Shown: piece after piece, positions 16,158-22,121 of the stretch | How positions within the stretch are numbered: position 1 is the stretch's first letter | How the letters are laid out: each line of letters begins with the position of its first letter | Virus record (IMG/VR): IMGVR_UViG_3300035703_000250 | Coordinates: 1-35,268 of that record | Direction: 5' to 3' (one strand) | Source of the DNA: a virus | Length of the DNA stretch: 35,268 nt | Notes under the pieces: model-generated | Told to the model about the DNA's origin: nothing | Seen by the model: only the letters and a program-made list of their open reading frames with translations | The model's database searches: none | Made by a program: the position numbers and the translations under genes

Positions 16158-16617
16158 GATGAATGATCCAAGACCAGATTGCGCCGCCTGCGACTTTTGC
16201 TACGAACTGCATCAGAACAATGTGCGGCATGAGAGTACCAAACGCGATGGTCGGGAAGATAACCGAGTCAACCGCCGCCCCAGCCACATTAGAGACATTC
16301 GCCCTTTTAAGCCAATCTCCGGCCAGCTTGGTAAAAACCGCCCAATCAACAACAGCAGCAGCAGTAAAAGCCACCGCAGAAGCTATGGCAATCATCTGTG
16401 CTGATGGGTTGGCAAGATAAGTAATCCCACCCGAAACCAAGATTAGCGCAAACATCTGCTTTTGATTGATCTTCGTGTGCAGCCAGTCCCTGAGAGTCAG
16501 GTCTAACCCTATGAGAAAGAAAGCATTGATTGGGCTGACCCAAGGCCCAAATGCGGCAATTGACAGGTTAGCCACCGTCATTGCGGCGGCATAGATCACG
16601 ATTGAAACGTAAAGCAC
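16114..16617 (-). CDS. yhhQ: YhhQ/VUT-family queuosine-precursor transporter
   Basis: 167 residues with about five or six membrane segments. Key family stretches: TVANLSIAAFGPWVSPINAF followed by FLIGLDLTLRDWLH (about 14-47), then AFTAAAVVDWAVFTKL, and NVAGAAVDSVIFPTIAFG. E. coli YhhQ (about 220 residues) takes up 7-deazaguanine precursors (preQ0/preQ1); phage forms are shorter, as here. It follows the DpdA-like gene with a 22-base overlap, strongly linking the two. Proposed role: raise precursor supply in the infected cell for DNA modification. Substrate is inferred. Confidence 0.75.
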   Translation of the reverse strand: MLYVSIVIYAAAMTVANLSIAAFGPWVSPINAFFLIGLDLTLRDWLHTKINQKQMFALILVSGGITYLANPSAQMIAIASAVAFTAAAVVDWAVFTKLAGDWLKRANVSNVAGAAVDSVIFPTIAFGTLMPHIVLMQFVAKVAGGAIWSWIIHHVSKAHLHQKPQTP

Positions 16618-17330
16618 AGCTCCTCCTGAGTGTCGATAAACATGGGCGCGGAATTGTTCGCCTCGATTCTTTCCGCGATGACCTCTGCCCTTTGAGCAGC
16701 GGTTGGTGAAAGATAAGACCCAAACCGACTAAGCGAACCCGAGTTCACGGATGCATTGGTCGAGTCGGCAGAGGAAAGAGGCAGCTTGGTAAAGATGTCC
16801 GGGTCAAGCATTCTCAACCCGTGTAGCTTACAGATCGGCCTTCCCTTGTCATCGCAGATGGCATTCATAGCTTGTTTCATCCTGCGCCACCATTGCTCAG
16901 TACCAGGCTGAGAAAACTCCCCGCTTGACCCTAAAGCTACCGTCTTGAACTGCCTTGCCAACCATGTCAGTCTTGGGGTGGGTTCGTGCATATGCCAGAC
17001 CGGGACTCCGGTCATGGACTTGGGCCACCTTTCAATCAAGGCATCGTTTTCCCGATCCGTCCCATCAATCACATCAGGGATCAGGGCAAAGTCGAACCCA
17101 GGATGGCGATGCCACTCCCACACCCACTTGATGTATCCAGCTACATCCAACTTTCCACCCTGCTTCCAGACCGTGAACGCACCGTTATCAAGGCAGAACG
17201 ATTGGCAAACCTCTGCCGCGATGGGCAAGTCTTCGGGATAGCTGAACGGCACTAGAGCGTGCCTCCCAGCCAGGAACCTGGCGGCGTCTTTGCGCTGTCC
17301 CCCTACAGGGGTTCCATGATAGTGAATCAT
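16596..17330 (-). CDS. dpdA: DpdA-like 7-deazaguanine DNA transglycosylase
   Basis: 244 residues, shorter than tRNA-guanine transglycosylase (about 370). TGT-type motifs are in order: LDNGAF (Asp48, base-binding), IPDVIDG (Asp86), VALGSSGE (131-138), KLHGLRML (168-175) and SSADSTNA (Asp189, candidate nucleophile). The family swaps guanine for a 7-deazaguanine; phage DpdA members act on DNA and shield it from restriction enzymes. The zinc site of bacterial TGT is not seen, as in phage forms. The adjacent precursor transporter supports the role. No folE, queD, queE or queC homologue is in the window. A tRNA substrate is the main alternative. Confidence 0.72.
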   Translation of the reverse strand: MIHYHGTPVGGQRKDAARFLAGRHALVPFSYPEDLPIAAEVCQSFCLDNGAFTVWKQGGKLDVAGYIKWVWEWHRHPGFDFALIPDVIDGTDRENDALIERWPKSMTGVPVWHMHEPTPRLTWLARQFKTVALGSSGEFSQPGTEQWWRRMKQAMNAICDDKGRPICKLHGLRMLDPDIFTKLPLSSADSTNASVNSGSLSRFGSYLSPTAAQRAEVIAERIEANNSAPMFIDTQEELCFTFQS

Positions 17331-17653
17331 GTTGTTGCCCTCATCTCCATGCGCTTAGTGCTTTCTTCTGTTCTCCAGCAGTCCACCCTCATCCTCGCGG
17401 CCTCCAGCTTCCATTTCAGGTCTTCCTCAACCTCTATCGCCGCCGCCAGTCCCTTCAGAAGCTCTTGATACTCAGGATGTGAGTACGCCTCCCTCTCTTG
17501 TGCGTTGACTGCCTCAAATTTAAGCATCGCTTCTTTCATCAGCAGAGCTTTCTTTGATTTTCTAAATTCCTCAAGCAGCACGCGCTGGGCCTTAGCCTTT
17601 GCGTAGTCGCCTGAGTTTCTGATGATGAAGTCGATGGCGGCGTGGGCGTTCAC
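17327..17653 (-). CDS. Conserved coiled-coil phage protein
   Basis: 108 residues from a GTG start overlapping the previous stop. Almost wholly helical: AKAQRVLLEEFRKSKKALLM, then EREAYSHPEYQELLKG, then a Lys/Trp/Arg-rich end with MRVDCWRTEES. This belongs to a family common in the early regions of proteobacterial phages, with typical phrases EREAYxHPxY and RxxxWRxxE. No function is known to me. ATGA overlap couples it to the DpdA-like gene downstream. Confidence 0.6.
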   Translation of the reverse strand: MNAHAAIDFIIRNSGDYAKAKAQRVLLEEFRKSKKALLMKEAMLKFEAVNAQEREAYSHPEYQELLKGLAAAIEVEEDLKWKLEAARMRVDCWRTEESTKRMEMRATT

Positions 17654-17742
17654 TTGATGAGTCTCTCTATCGTCTTGAGGAGTACCGCGATGATCGCTAT
17701 GGAGATGAATATCTCAATCTCGGACAAAGATTCCATTTGCAT
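17650..17742 (-). CDS. 30-residue single-span membrane peptide
   Basis: The peptide has one hydrophobic helix (residues 10-22, EIFISIAIIAVLL) with charged ends. It has a good ribosome site (AAAGGA, nine bases before the ATG) and its stop overlaps the next GTG (GTGA), as in the neighbouring genes. The first 29 bases lie inside the end of the MazG-like gene. Function unknown; translational coupling alone is also possible. Confidence 0.45.
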   Translation of the reverse strand: MQMESLSEIEIFISIAIIAVLLKTIERLIK

Positions 17743-18016
17743 GGAGTGTTCCTTTCCGATCTTTTATCTCTTCATATGCCCTGTTTAGACAGGTAATCAG
17801 ATCAAGCCCAGCCAAGTCTGCCGCCAGGATAAGAGTTACCAGAACATCGCCGAACCCGTCAATCTGAGCCTCGCGGTTTCCTTTTAATGTCGCAGATACT
17901 AATTCTCCGAGTTCTTCCATGCACTTGAGAAGTTGTTTCTCGGTTGTGCTGTTTGGGATGATCTTGCGAGCCTCGGCCCACCGAATAATATCTAGCTCAA
18001 GAATCGAATAACTCAC
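17714..18016 (-). CDS. MazG-like nucleotide pyrophosphohydrolase
   Basis: 100 residues from GTG at 18016, chosen because it overlaps the RusA stop (GTGA) and has AGAGGA seven bases upstream; a longer reading from 18037 is possible. MEELGELVSATLK and DGFGDVLVTLILAADLAGLD give the ExxE and ExxD/GD metal ligands of all-alpha NTP pyrophosphohydrolases. YEEIKDRKG is the usual closing helix. It would hydrolyse dNTPs or alarmones and so tune nucleotide pools during replication. Single-domain size is normal for phage members. Confidence 0.75.
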   Translation of the reverse strand: MSYSILELDIIRWAEARKIIPNSTTEKQLLKCMEELGELVSATLKGNREAQIDGFGDVLVTLILAADLAGLDLITCLNRAYEEIKDRKGTLHANGIFVRD

Positions 18017-18441
18017 AGTATTTCCTCTCTTACACAAACATCAACACCAGCAACCATTGAGTAAACTTTCTTCGCGGATACTCTGACCACTTGTGTATCG
18101 TCTAGATATACAACTCCATTCATTCCGTCGAGATATGCCTTGATTATGTTGTCGATGTCAGGCTTCTTCGTCGGTCTCTCCCTTCCTTCAAAGCACTCGT
18201 TCTGGCGGCGTTTGGAGAAAGATGAGGGGCAAGGTACTCTGATGTAGAGATCGACGCTCACAGGGCTTTCTAGTGGGCTTGCTGACCCCATTGCGCGAGC
18301 AGATGAGTCTCGGATGGTTGCTTCATAGCTCTTTGTCTTAGCGTCGGTGTAAGTTTGGACGAAGTTTCCAGCCCTTCGGAACCTTGGTCTTCCCTTGCCT
18401 TGAGGGATTCCTTCGACGGTAAAGACAACTATGAATGTCAT
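18013..18441 (-). CDS. rusA: RusA-type Holliday junction resolvase
   Basis: 142 residues. GIPQGKGRPR (11-20), and KKPDIDNIIKAYLDGMNGVV with LDDTQVV (about 92-118), hold the acidic catalytic residues Asp95, Asp97 and Asp114/115 and the invariant Lys101. The enzyme is a homodimer that cuts four-way junctions, here clearing replication or recombination intermediates before packaging. Length fits the family. It is coupled by ATGA to the gene upstream and by GTGA to the MazG-like gene. Confidence 0.88.
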   Translation of the reverse strand: MTFIVVFTVEGIPQGKGRPRFRRAGNFVQTYTDAKTKSYEATIRDSSARAMGSASPLESPVSVDLYIRVPCPSSFSKRRQNECFEGRERPTKKPDIDNIIKAYLDGMNGVVYLDDTQVVRVSAKKVYSMVAGVDVCVREEIL

Positions 18442-18608
18442 TTCTTCAACCTATTCATTGCGTCGCGGAGTTCTTGGGCGGCTTTCTGGCCTCGCTTCTT
18501 TTCAATGTCTCGTATTGTTTGCCCCCACCACGCCGAGGCAGTAATCAGACCATGATCGGCTTTCATTGAGTTGAATGTCTTGACCCAATGTTTCGCCTCG
18601 CATTCCAT
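18438..18608 (-). CDS. Small helical protein, C-terminal half of an overlapping gene pair
   Basis: 56 residues from the ATG at 18608, preceded by AGGAGA eight bases upstream; an in-frame start at 18671 would add 21 poorly conserved-looking residues. MECEAKHWVKTF and IRDIEKKRGQKAAQELRDAM resemble a small family in proteobacterial phages (xCEARHW...xxxRGxxAAxxLRxxM) of unknown function. It overlaps the frame at 18502-18714 by 107 bases and the RusA start by four. Confidence 0.55.
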   Translation of the reverse strand: MECEAKHWVKTFNSMKADHGLITASAWWGQTIRDIEKKRGQKAAQELRDAMNRLKK

Positions 18609-18714
18609 CCGAAATGTCTCCTGTGAGGAAGAGAGCGTAGGTGATTGATTCTGTGCTGTGATTGATTCCATCTTTAACCTCGTTGAGAAGTTTTACGGCT
18701 TCAAAATAGTTCAT
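18502..18714 (-). CDS. Small protein overlapping the 56-residue gene in another frame
   Basis: 70 residues. The first 34 residues (MNYFEAVKLLNEVKDGINHS then ITYALFLTGDIS) look like a real short phage family with an E-A-xx-LLxxVxxG...ALxLTGD pattern. The remainder, past residue 36, runs antiparallel in meaning with the other frame and looks random. The start overlaps the stop of the replication gene (ATGA). Either the protein simply has a junk tail, or ribosomes shift to the other frame near 18608 and make a fused product. Confidence 0.5.
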   Translation of the reverse strand: MNYFEAVKLLNEVKDGINHSTESITYALFLTGDISDGMRGETLGQDIQLNESRSWSDYCLGVVGANNTRH

Positions 18715-19433
18715 ACTTTTTTGATGATCGAATTCAGCATCTGGCGAATCTCAGGAGGAGGCGCGACCTTCCTCAGAGAATCCTCCTCGATCTTGACCAA
18801 AGCAGGATCACGCACCGGTGCGCTCGGGACAGTCAGCGATGGGGCCGGGACATACCAGCTCGCCTTGAAGCCACCCCACCCTCTCAGGCAGCACTCCTTC
18901 AGAGCTTCCTGCATTGAGATGCCTGCCTTCTTCACCTCGGCCTCGACTTGAGCCATAGCGGTCTTGGTCAAGGGAAGTTTCTTGGCTTTGCGGATCGCCA
19001 ACCAGTCATTCCAGACTTGAGGATCAACACCAGAGAAGCACTCGACGACAGTCGATGTGCGTTTCTTCTTTGTCTCTTTCTCTGTCTTTGTCTCTGTCTC
19101 TCTCTCTGTCTCTGGGATAGCAACTTGCAAGCAATCTGCTAGCACTCCGCTAGAGACAATAAAAAAGCCTTTATCAATCAAAGGCTTAAGTCCGTTCTGG
19201 ACATCTGCGTCAGAGACCCGCAGTCTGAAGGTCAATTCCTCGATTGAGGCATCAAATGAGCCATCTTTTGACTCACTCGCAAGCAACCAAAGGAGTGGTG
19301 CTAGCGCCTTGCTAGCAATAGGCAAGCACATGAACTCCCGGTCATTCAGGAGGTCGCGGTGCAGTTTGATCCAAGGAGGGCAGCGATCCTTGTAGTGCTG
19401 AAACTTTGCCCAGTTGCGTGGTTGTAGCAACAT
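18711..19433 (-). CDS. Replication organiser / phage O-like initiator
   Basis: 240 residues from ATG at 19433, chosen for the AGAGAGGAAG ribosome site six bases upstream; an in-frame GTG at 19535 has none. The N terminus (NWAKFQHYKDRCPPWIKLHR, LLNDREFM, KALAPLLWLLASE) is the winged-helix module of phage replication proteins. The middle is a Glu/Thr/Lys linker encoded by a TCTG-type simple repeat, and the C-terminal part (ALKECCLRGWGGFKASWY) is the helicase-loader-like segment. It likely binds the origin and recruits the host helicase, since no phage helicase or polymerase is present. Confidence 0.68.
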   Translation of the reverse strand: MLLQPRNWAKFQHYKDRCPPWIKLHRDLLNDREFMCLPIASKALAPLLWLLASESKDGSFDASIEELTFRLRVSDADVQNGLKPLIDKGFFIVSSGVLADCLQVAIPETERETETKTEKETKKKRTSTVVECFSGVDPQVWNDWLAIRKAKKLPLTKTAMAQVEAEVKKAGISMQEALKECCLRGWGGFKASWYVPAPSLTVPSAPVRDPALVKIEEDSLRKVAPPPEIRQMLNSIIKKV

Positions 19434-19494
19434 AACTTCCTCTCTCTGTCCCTCACGAAAGGAAACCGTCGGCAGGCGGGAGGGCACGCTTTTC

Positions 19495-19516
19495 GGGAAG
19501 GTAGCTACTCCTTCCC
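19495..19516. other. Seven-base-pair hairpin upstream of the replication gene
   Basis: GGGAAGG (19495-19501) pairs with CCTTCCC (19510-19516) around an eight-base loop. No T run follows on either strand, so it is not a standard terminator. It lies in the 108-base gap between the Cys-rich peptide gene and the replication gene, where it could be an RNA-processing, protein-binding or stability element. Confidence 0.4.
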
Positions 19517-19541
19517 TAGCCGGGTTTCGCATCACTCTACA

Positions 19542-19703
19542 TCAGTTGCAAGTAGTTGTGCAAGTCCTGAACTGACCCTCTCCGTAGCAGCAGGTCATAC
19601 AGGTCACCGTCTTGCCATTGACGATGTATGTGTGGGAAGTGCAGGCCGCATGAGCGTTAGCACCAAGCAGCATCATTGCGGCAGCGATAGCCAGTTTCTT
19701 CAT
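19542..19703 (-). CDS. Secreted cysteine-rich peptide
   Basis: 53 residues. Residues 1-20 (MKKLAIAAAMMLLGANAHAA) are a textbook Sec signal with an AHA-A cleavage site. The remaining 33 residues carry six Cys (TVTCMTCCYGEGQF and CTTTCN), suggesting disulfides in the periplasm. The mature pattern (SHTYIVNGKxVTCxTCCYG) resembles short phage peptides of unknown function. It starts by ATGA overlap with the Cro-like gene, so it is an early product. Superinfection exclusion or envelope modulation is possible but not shown. Confidence 0.68.
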   Translation of the reverse strand: MKKLAIAAAMMLLGANAHAACTSHTYIVNGKTVTCMTCCYGEGQFRTCTTTCN

Positions 19704-19861
19704 GTTTGCTCCTCAAACCACTCGGGGTGAAGGGTCTTGAGTTGCCACAGCCGAGCCTGCGGAACCCGCTTCCATTGATAAATCGCAGGACAGGAGATGC
19801 CCAGAAGTCTCGCTAGTGCGGTGACTCCTCCAGCCTTCTTGATTAGCTCTTTCTTGTCCAT
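19700..19861 (-). CDS. Cro/YdaS-like helix-turn-helix regulator
   Basis: 53 residues. GGVTALARLLGISCPAIYQW (11-30) is a helix-turn-helix of the Cro/YdaS class, followed by KRVPQARLWQLKTLHPEWF, the usual dimerisation end. AAGGGAG provides the ribosome site. It is the first gene of the leftward operon and probably represses one or both divergent promoters via the TTAGG motifs at 19975-20035. No integrase or second large repressor is present, so a lysogeny switch is not supported. Confidence 0.75.
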   Translation of the reverse strand: MDKKELIKKAGGVTALARLLGISCPAIYQWKRVPQARLWQLKTLHPEWFEEQT

Positions 19862-19871
19862 GTCTCTCCCT

Positions 19872-19958
19872 TGGTGGGGCCAGCTCTCATGTAGCAGAGT
19901 AGCTCCTGCTGATAATTCGAAAACACCAGGCGCACGGCGCTAACCCGTTCCTGGCCCC
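19872..19958 (-). other. tRNA-shaped leader RNA candidate before cro
   Basis: On the minus strand GGGGCCAG (19958-19951) pairs perfectly with CTGGCCCC (19883-19876), followed by A and CCA (19875-19872), exactly like an acceptor stem with discriminator base and CCA end. Between them, three shorter hairpins can form, giving a cloverleaf-like shape of 87 bases. The T-loop consensus is missing and the middle loop is 9-11 bases, so it is not an ordinary tRNA. It ends just before the ribosome site of cro and may be a structured 5' leader. Confidence 0.35.
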
Positions 19959-19974
19959 GCTGTAGTGTAAGCCC

Positions 19975-20035
19975 GATTAGGATAAGGGGACTTAGGGAAA
20001 GTCCTATGTTGTGATCCCATAAGATCGCTTAGGAT
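19975..20035. promoter_or_regulatory. Divergent control region with TTAGG repeats (operator candidates)
   Basis: TTAGG occurs at 19977-19981, 19992-19996 and 20029-20033. The middle copy forms a dyad with CCTA (TAGG, six bases, CCTA at 19993-20006). The region separates the leftward and rightward operons and carries no gene. These are plausible sites for the Cro-like protein. I could not pick convincing sigma-70 -35/-10 pairs by eye on either strand. Confidence 0.45.
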
Positions 20036-20045
20036 TCATCCCATG

Positions 20046-20065
20046 CCGCAATGTTGCGGTCTTTT
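20046..20065 (+). promoter_or_regulatory. Leader hairpin with short T run in the rightward operon
   Basis: CCGCA (20046-20050) pairs with TGCGG (20055-20059) around a four-base loop, followed by TCTTTT. It precedes the AGGAG ribosome site of the first rightward gene by a few bases. It resembles a weak terminator or attenuator. Confidence 0.35.
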
Positions 20066-20075
20066 AGGAGCCAGT

Positions 20076-20297
20076 ATGAACCCCTGCATTCGCTGCCAGT
20101 TCGTGATTGAGAATCATCAGAATGTGATGAACTCAAAGTGCGGCCACCCTGACCTTCAGATCGTCAATGTGGTGACGGGCGACAAAGAACCTCTCTTCTG
20201 CACCACCGCACGCATTCGCGGTAACAAGTGCGGCCCTGAAGGAGAGCTGTGGGCTTATGACGATGCCTTTCCTCCTGCTCAGGAGTGGGAAGAATGA
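20076..20297 (+). CDS. Cys-rich small early protein (zinc-binding candidate)
   Basis: 73 residues from ATG at 20076, selected because AGGAG lies six bases upstream; the longer frame from 20043 begins inside a hairpin. MNPCIRCQFVIE, NSKCGHP, FCTTARIRG and NKCGPEGELW give five Cys plus His in the pattern of a small phage family common in proteobacterial phages. Metal binding is likely; function is unknown. It is the first gene of the rightward early operon and overlaps the next by ATGA. Confidence 0.65.
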   Translation: MNPCIRCQFVIENHQNVMNSKCGHPDLQIVNVVTGDKEPLFCTTARIRGNKCGPEGELWAYDDAFPPAQEWEE

Positions 20298-20416
20298 GAT
20301 ACGTCTATCGCCCTTCTCATGAGGCTATCGAGGCTCGCCGTAAAGGCGCTATGGATGTGCTGTTTGCCATCTTCCTCGGTTTGTGTGGTGCACTCTTTTT
20401 CTTCTTCTTTCTATGA
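20294..20416 (+). CDS. 40-residue membrane peptide
   Basis: The basic, polar first 20 residues (MRYVYRPSHEAIEARRKGAM) are followed by one hydrophobic span (DVLFAIFLGLCGALFFFFFL) running to the C terminus. Both ends overlap neighbours as ATGA, which argues for real translation. No family is recognised. Confidence 0.5.
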   Translation: MRYVYRPSHEAIEARRKGAMDVLFAIFLGLCGALFFFFFL

Positions 20417-20958
20417 AAAACATCGCAACAGCTTTGGTCGCGGCGCAGAAGGCTTTTGGCCCCGCTCTTAAGTCCTCATCGAATCCTCACTTCAAGAACC
20501 GCTATGCTGATCTAGCGGCTTGCGTTGAGGCAGTCATCGACGCTCTGAATGCAAACGGAATCATGCTGATGCAGCAGAACACCGAATGCTCTGATGGTGT
20601 GATTGTCGAGACCGTGTTCCTCCACGAGTCGGGAGAAATGCTCTCTAGCGGGAAGCTCCATGTTCCTGCTTCAAAGCAAGACCCGCAAGGTTACGGATCG
20701 GCCCTGACCTATGCGCGGCGCTATAGCCTGATGGCGGCTTGTGGAATCGCTCCAGAGGATGACGATGGCAACGCAGCAAGTCGCAGTTCCGGGGCAGAGG
20801 ATCAAGCGTTTGAGGCTCAACACCTGGACGCACTCAGAGATGCGGCTATGGAGGGTTTAGACGCGCTCCAGGCGGCTTTCAAGGCTATCCCTGCATCTCC
20901 GGCCAAGACTCGGTTCTGGACGAAGCACCAGGCTTCATTGAAAGGAGCGGCTAAATGA
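20413..20958 (+). CDS. erf: ERF-family single-strand annealing recombinase
   Basis: 181 residues from ATG at 20413, overlapping the membrane-peptide stop. KNIATALVAAQKAFGPALKS, NPHFKNRYADLAA (25-37) and GSALTYARRYSL (95-106) are ERF-superfamily signatures, followed by an acidic PEDDDGN tail. The protein anneals complementary single strands and, with the YqaJ-type exonuclease two genes on and the SSB-like protein, forms the usual phage recombination trio. Confidence 0.88.
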   Translation: MKNIATALVAAQKAFGPALKSSSNPHFKNRYADLAACVEAVIDALNANGIMLMQQNTECSDGVIVETVFLHESGEMLSSGKLHVPASKQDPQGYGSALTYARRYSLMAACGIAPEDDDGNAASRSSGAEDQAFEAQHLDALRDAAMEGLDALQAAFKAIPASPAKTRFWTKHQASLKGAAK

Positions 20959-21188
20959 ACACGAAAAAAGACGGAGGGCCTGCATTCCCATGCGACCTAA
21001 CGGCATATGACAAAGAGGTTAGACGCGAAAACGAGGGTATGGCCCTGCGCGACTATTTTGCTGCCAAGGCCATGCAAAGTTATATCGCAGTATTTTGGGA
21101 GCATCATGAAAATATCGTTGAAGAGCAGCTGGCCGCTGCTGCATATGTAATGGCAGATGCCATGATAAAAATTAGAAAAATAACTTAA
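20955..21188 (+). CDS. Conserved small early protein (GMALRDYFAAKAM family)
   Basis: 77 residues. GGPAFPCDL near the N terminus and GMALRDYFAAKAM (28-40), then AAAAYVMADAMIKIRK, mark a frequent family of small proteins in phages of proteobacteria. Its function is not known to me. It starts by ATGA overlap with the ERF gene and ends ten bases before the exonuclease gene. Confidence 0.65.
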   Translation: MNTKKDGGPAFPCDLTAYDKEVRRENEGMALRDYFAAKAMQSYIAVFWEHHENIVEEQLAAAAYVMADAMIKIRKIT

Positions 21189-21197
21189 GGAAATACC

Positions 21198-21809
21198 ATG
21201 ACTGAACAACGGACAGACTCATGGTTTCAAGATCGGCTAGGACGCTGCACCGCATCCTCTGTTTACAAGGTCATGGCAAAGACTAAGACGGGGTATGGCG
21301 CGGATCGGGATAACTACAAAGCCCAACTGGTCGTTGAGAGGCTCACAGGCCAGCCTGCCAAGACTTACTCCAACGCCGCGATGGAATGGGGAGTCCAAAC
21401 AGAGGCAGAGGCTAGAGCCGCATATGAGGCCCGTATGGGCGTCTTGGTGACCGAGGTGGGGTTCATGCCTCACCCGACCATTGAGATGTGCGGAGCCTCA
21501 CCAGACGGGGTTGTCGGAGAGGGATTGGTGGAGATCAAGTGCCCTGAAACGGCCACCATGATCGACCAGCTCCTGACAAGAAAAATCCCGGATAAATATT
21601 TCAAACAGATGCAGCTTCAGATGAAGTGCGCTGATAAGAAGTGGTGTGACTTCGTGGTCTATGACCCGAGGATGCCAGAGAGTATGCAAATGTTCGTTGC
21701 TCGAGTGGAGAGGGACGAGCGTTTCATAGCAGAGATGGAAGCCGAGATCGTCAAGTTTCTGGCAGAAGTCGATTCAACCGTAACTCAATTGAAAGCACAG
21801 TATGAGTAA
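21198..21809 (+). CDS. YqaJ-like (lambda Exo-type) recombination exonuclease
   Basis: 203 residues. RTDSWFQDRLGRCTASSVYK (5-24), AMEWGVQTEAEARAAYE (61-77), GASPDGVVGEGLVEIKCPE (99-117) and FKQMQLQMKCADKKWCDFVV form the complete PD-(D/E)XK set, with Asp103, Glu112 and Lys114 as metal and catalytic residues. It degrades one strand of DNA ends to give substrates for the ERF annealase. Length and gene partners are typical. Confidence 0.9.
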   Translation: MTEQRTDSWFQDRLGRCTASSVYKVMAKTKTGYGADRDNYKAQLVVERLTGQPAKTYSNAAMEWGVQTEAEARAAYEARMGVLVTEVGFMPHPTIEMCGASPDGVVGEGLVEIKCPETATMIDQLLTRKIPDKYFKQMQLQMKCADKKWCDFVVYDPRMPESMQMFVARVERDERFIAEMEAEIVKFLAEVDSTVTQLKAQYE

Positions 21810-22050
21810 AGTCATGTATGAAATCACAACGATAACAGGGAAATACACCAACAAAGACGGAGAAGAGAAGTACCGTTATCTGAAGATCGGTTCGATCATC
21901 GACACCAAAAACGGCCCCATGCTCAAAGTTGACTGCATTCCAAATGTAGAGGGCGGCTGGAGTGGTTGGGCCTACATGAAGCCTCCCGCCGATGAAGATC
22001 AGGACAAGCCTATCCGTCGAGAACAGAACGACATGGATGTGCCGTTTTAG
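21802..22050 (+). CDS. SSB-like small protein
   Basis: 82 residues, overlapping the exonuclease end by eight bases. Beta-rich core (YEITTITGKYTNKDGEEKYR, LKIGSIIDTKNGPMLKVDCI) and an acidic flexible tail ending NDMDVPF, matching the D-x-P-F tail by which single-strand DNA-binding proteins recruit partners. The size is that of short phage SSB-like proteins. The OB-fold is inferred, not proven. Confidence 0.6.
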   Translation: MSKVMYEITTITGKYTNKDGEEKYRYLKIGSIIDTKNGPMLKVDCIPNVEGGWSGWAYMKPPADEDQDKPIRREQNDMDVPF

Positions 22051-22088
22051 GGTAATCACTAGGCCACCTATGCATAAGGTGGCTTACC
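22051..22088 (+). promoter_or_regulatory. Intergenic hairpin after the recombination genes
   Basis: AGGCCACC (22061-22068) pairs with GGTGGCTT (22078-22085) around a nine-base loop, with an alternative outer pairing GGTAA (22051-22055) and TTACC (22084-22088). No T run follows, so it is not a classical terminator. It sits directly after the SSB-like stop and before a strong AAGGAGG ribosome site (22110). Confidence 0.45.
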
Positions 22089-22121
22089 ATCACACAGTCC
22101 GTTACTACTAAGGAGGCTGAA

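Noticed and set aside
19057-19142. TCTCTG-type simple repeat as a possible phase-variation tract
   Set aside because: The tract is imperfect and encodes an in-frame Glu/Thr/Lys linker in the replication protein, so slippage is unlikely to be a designed switch.
19700-20297. Lysogeny switch
   Set aside because: Only one small Cro-like regulator is present and no integrase, excisionase or CI-type repressor was found.
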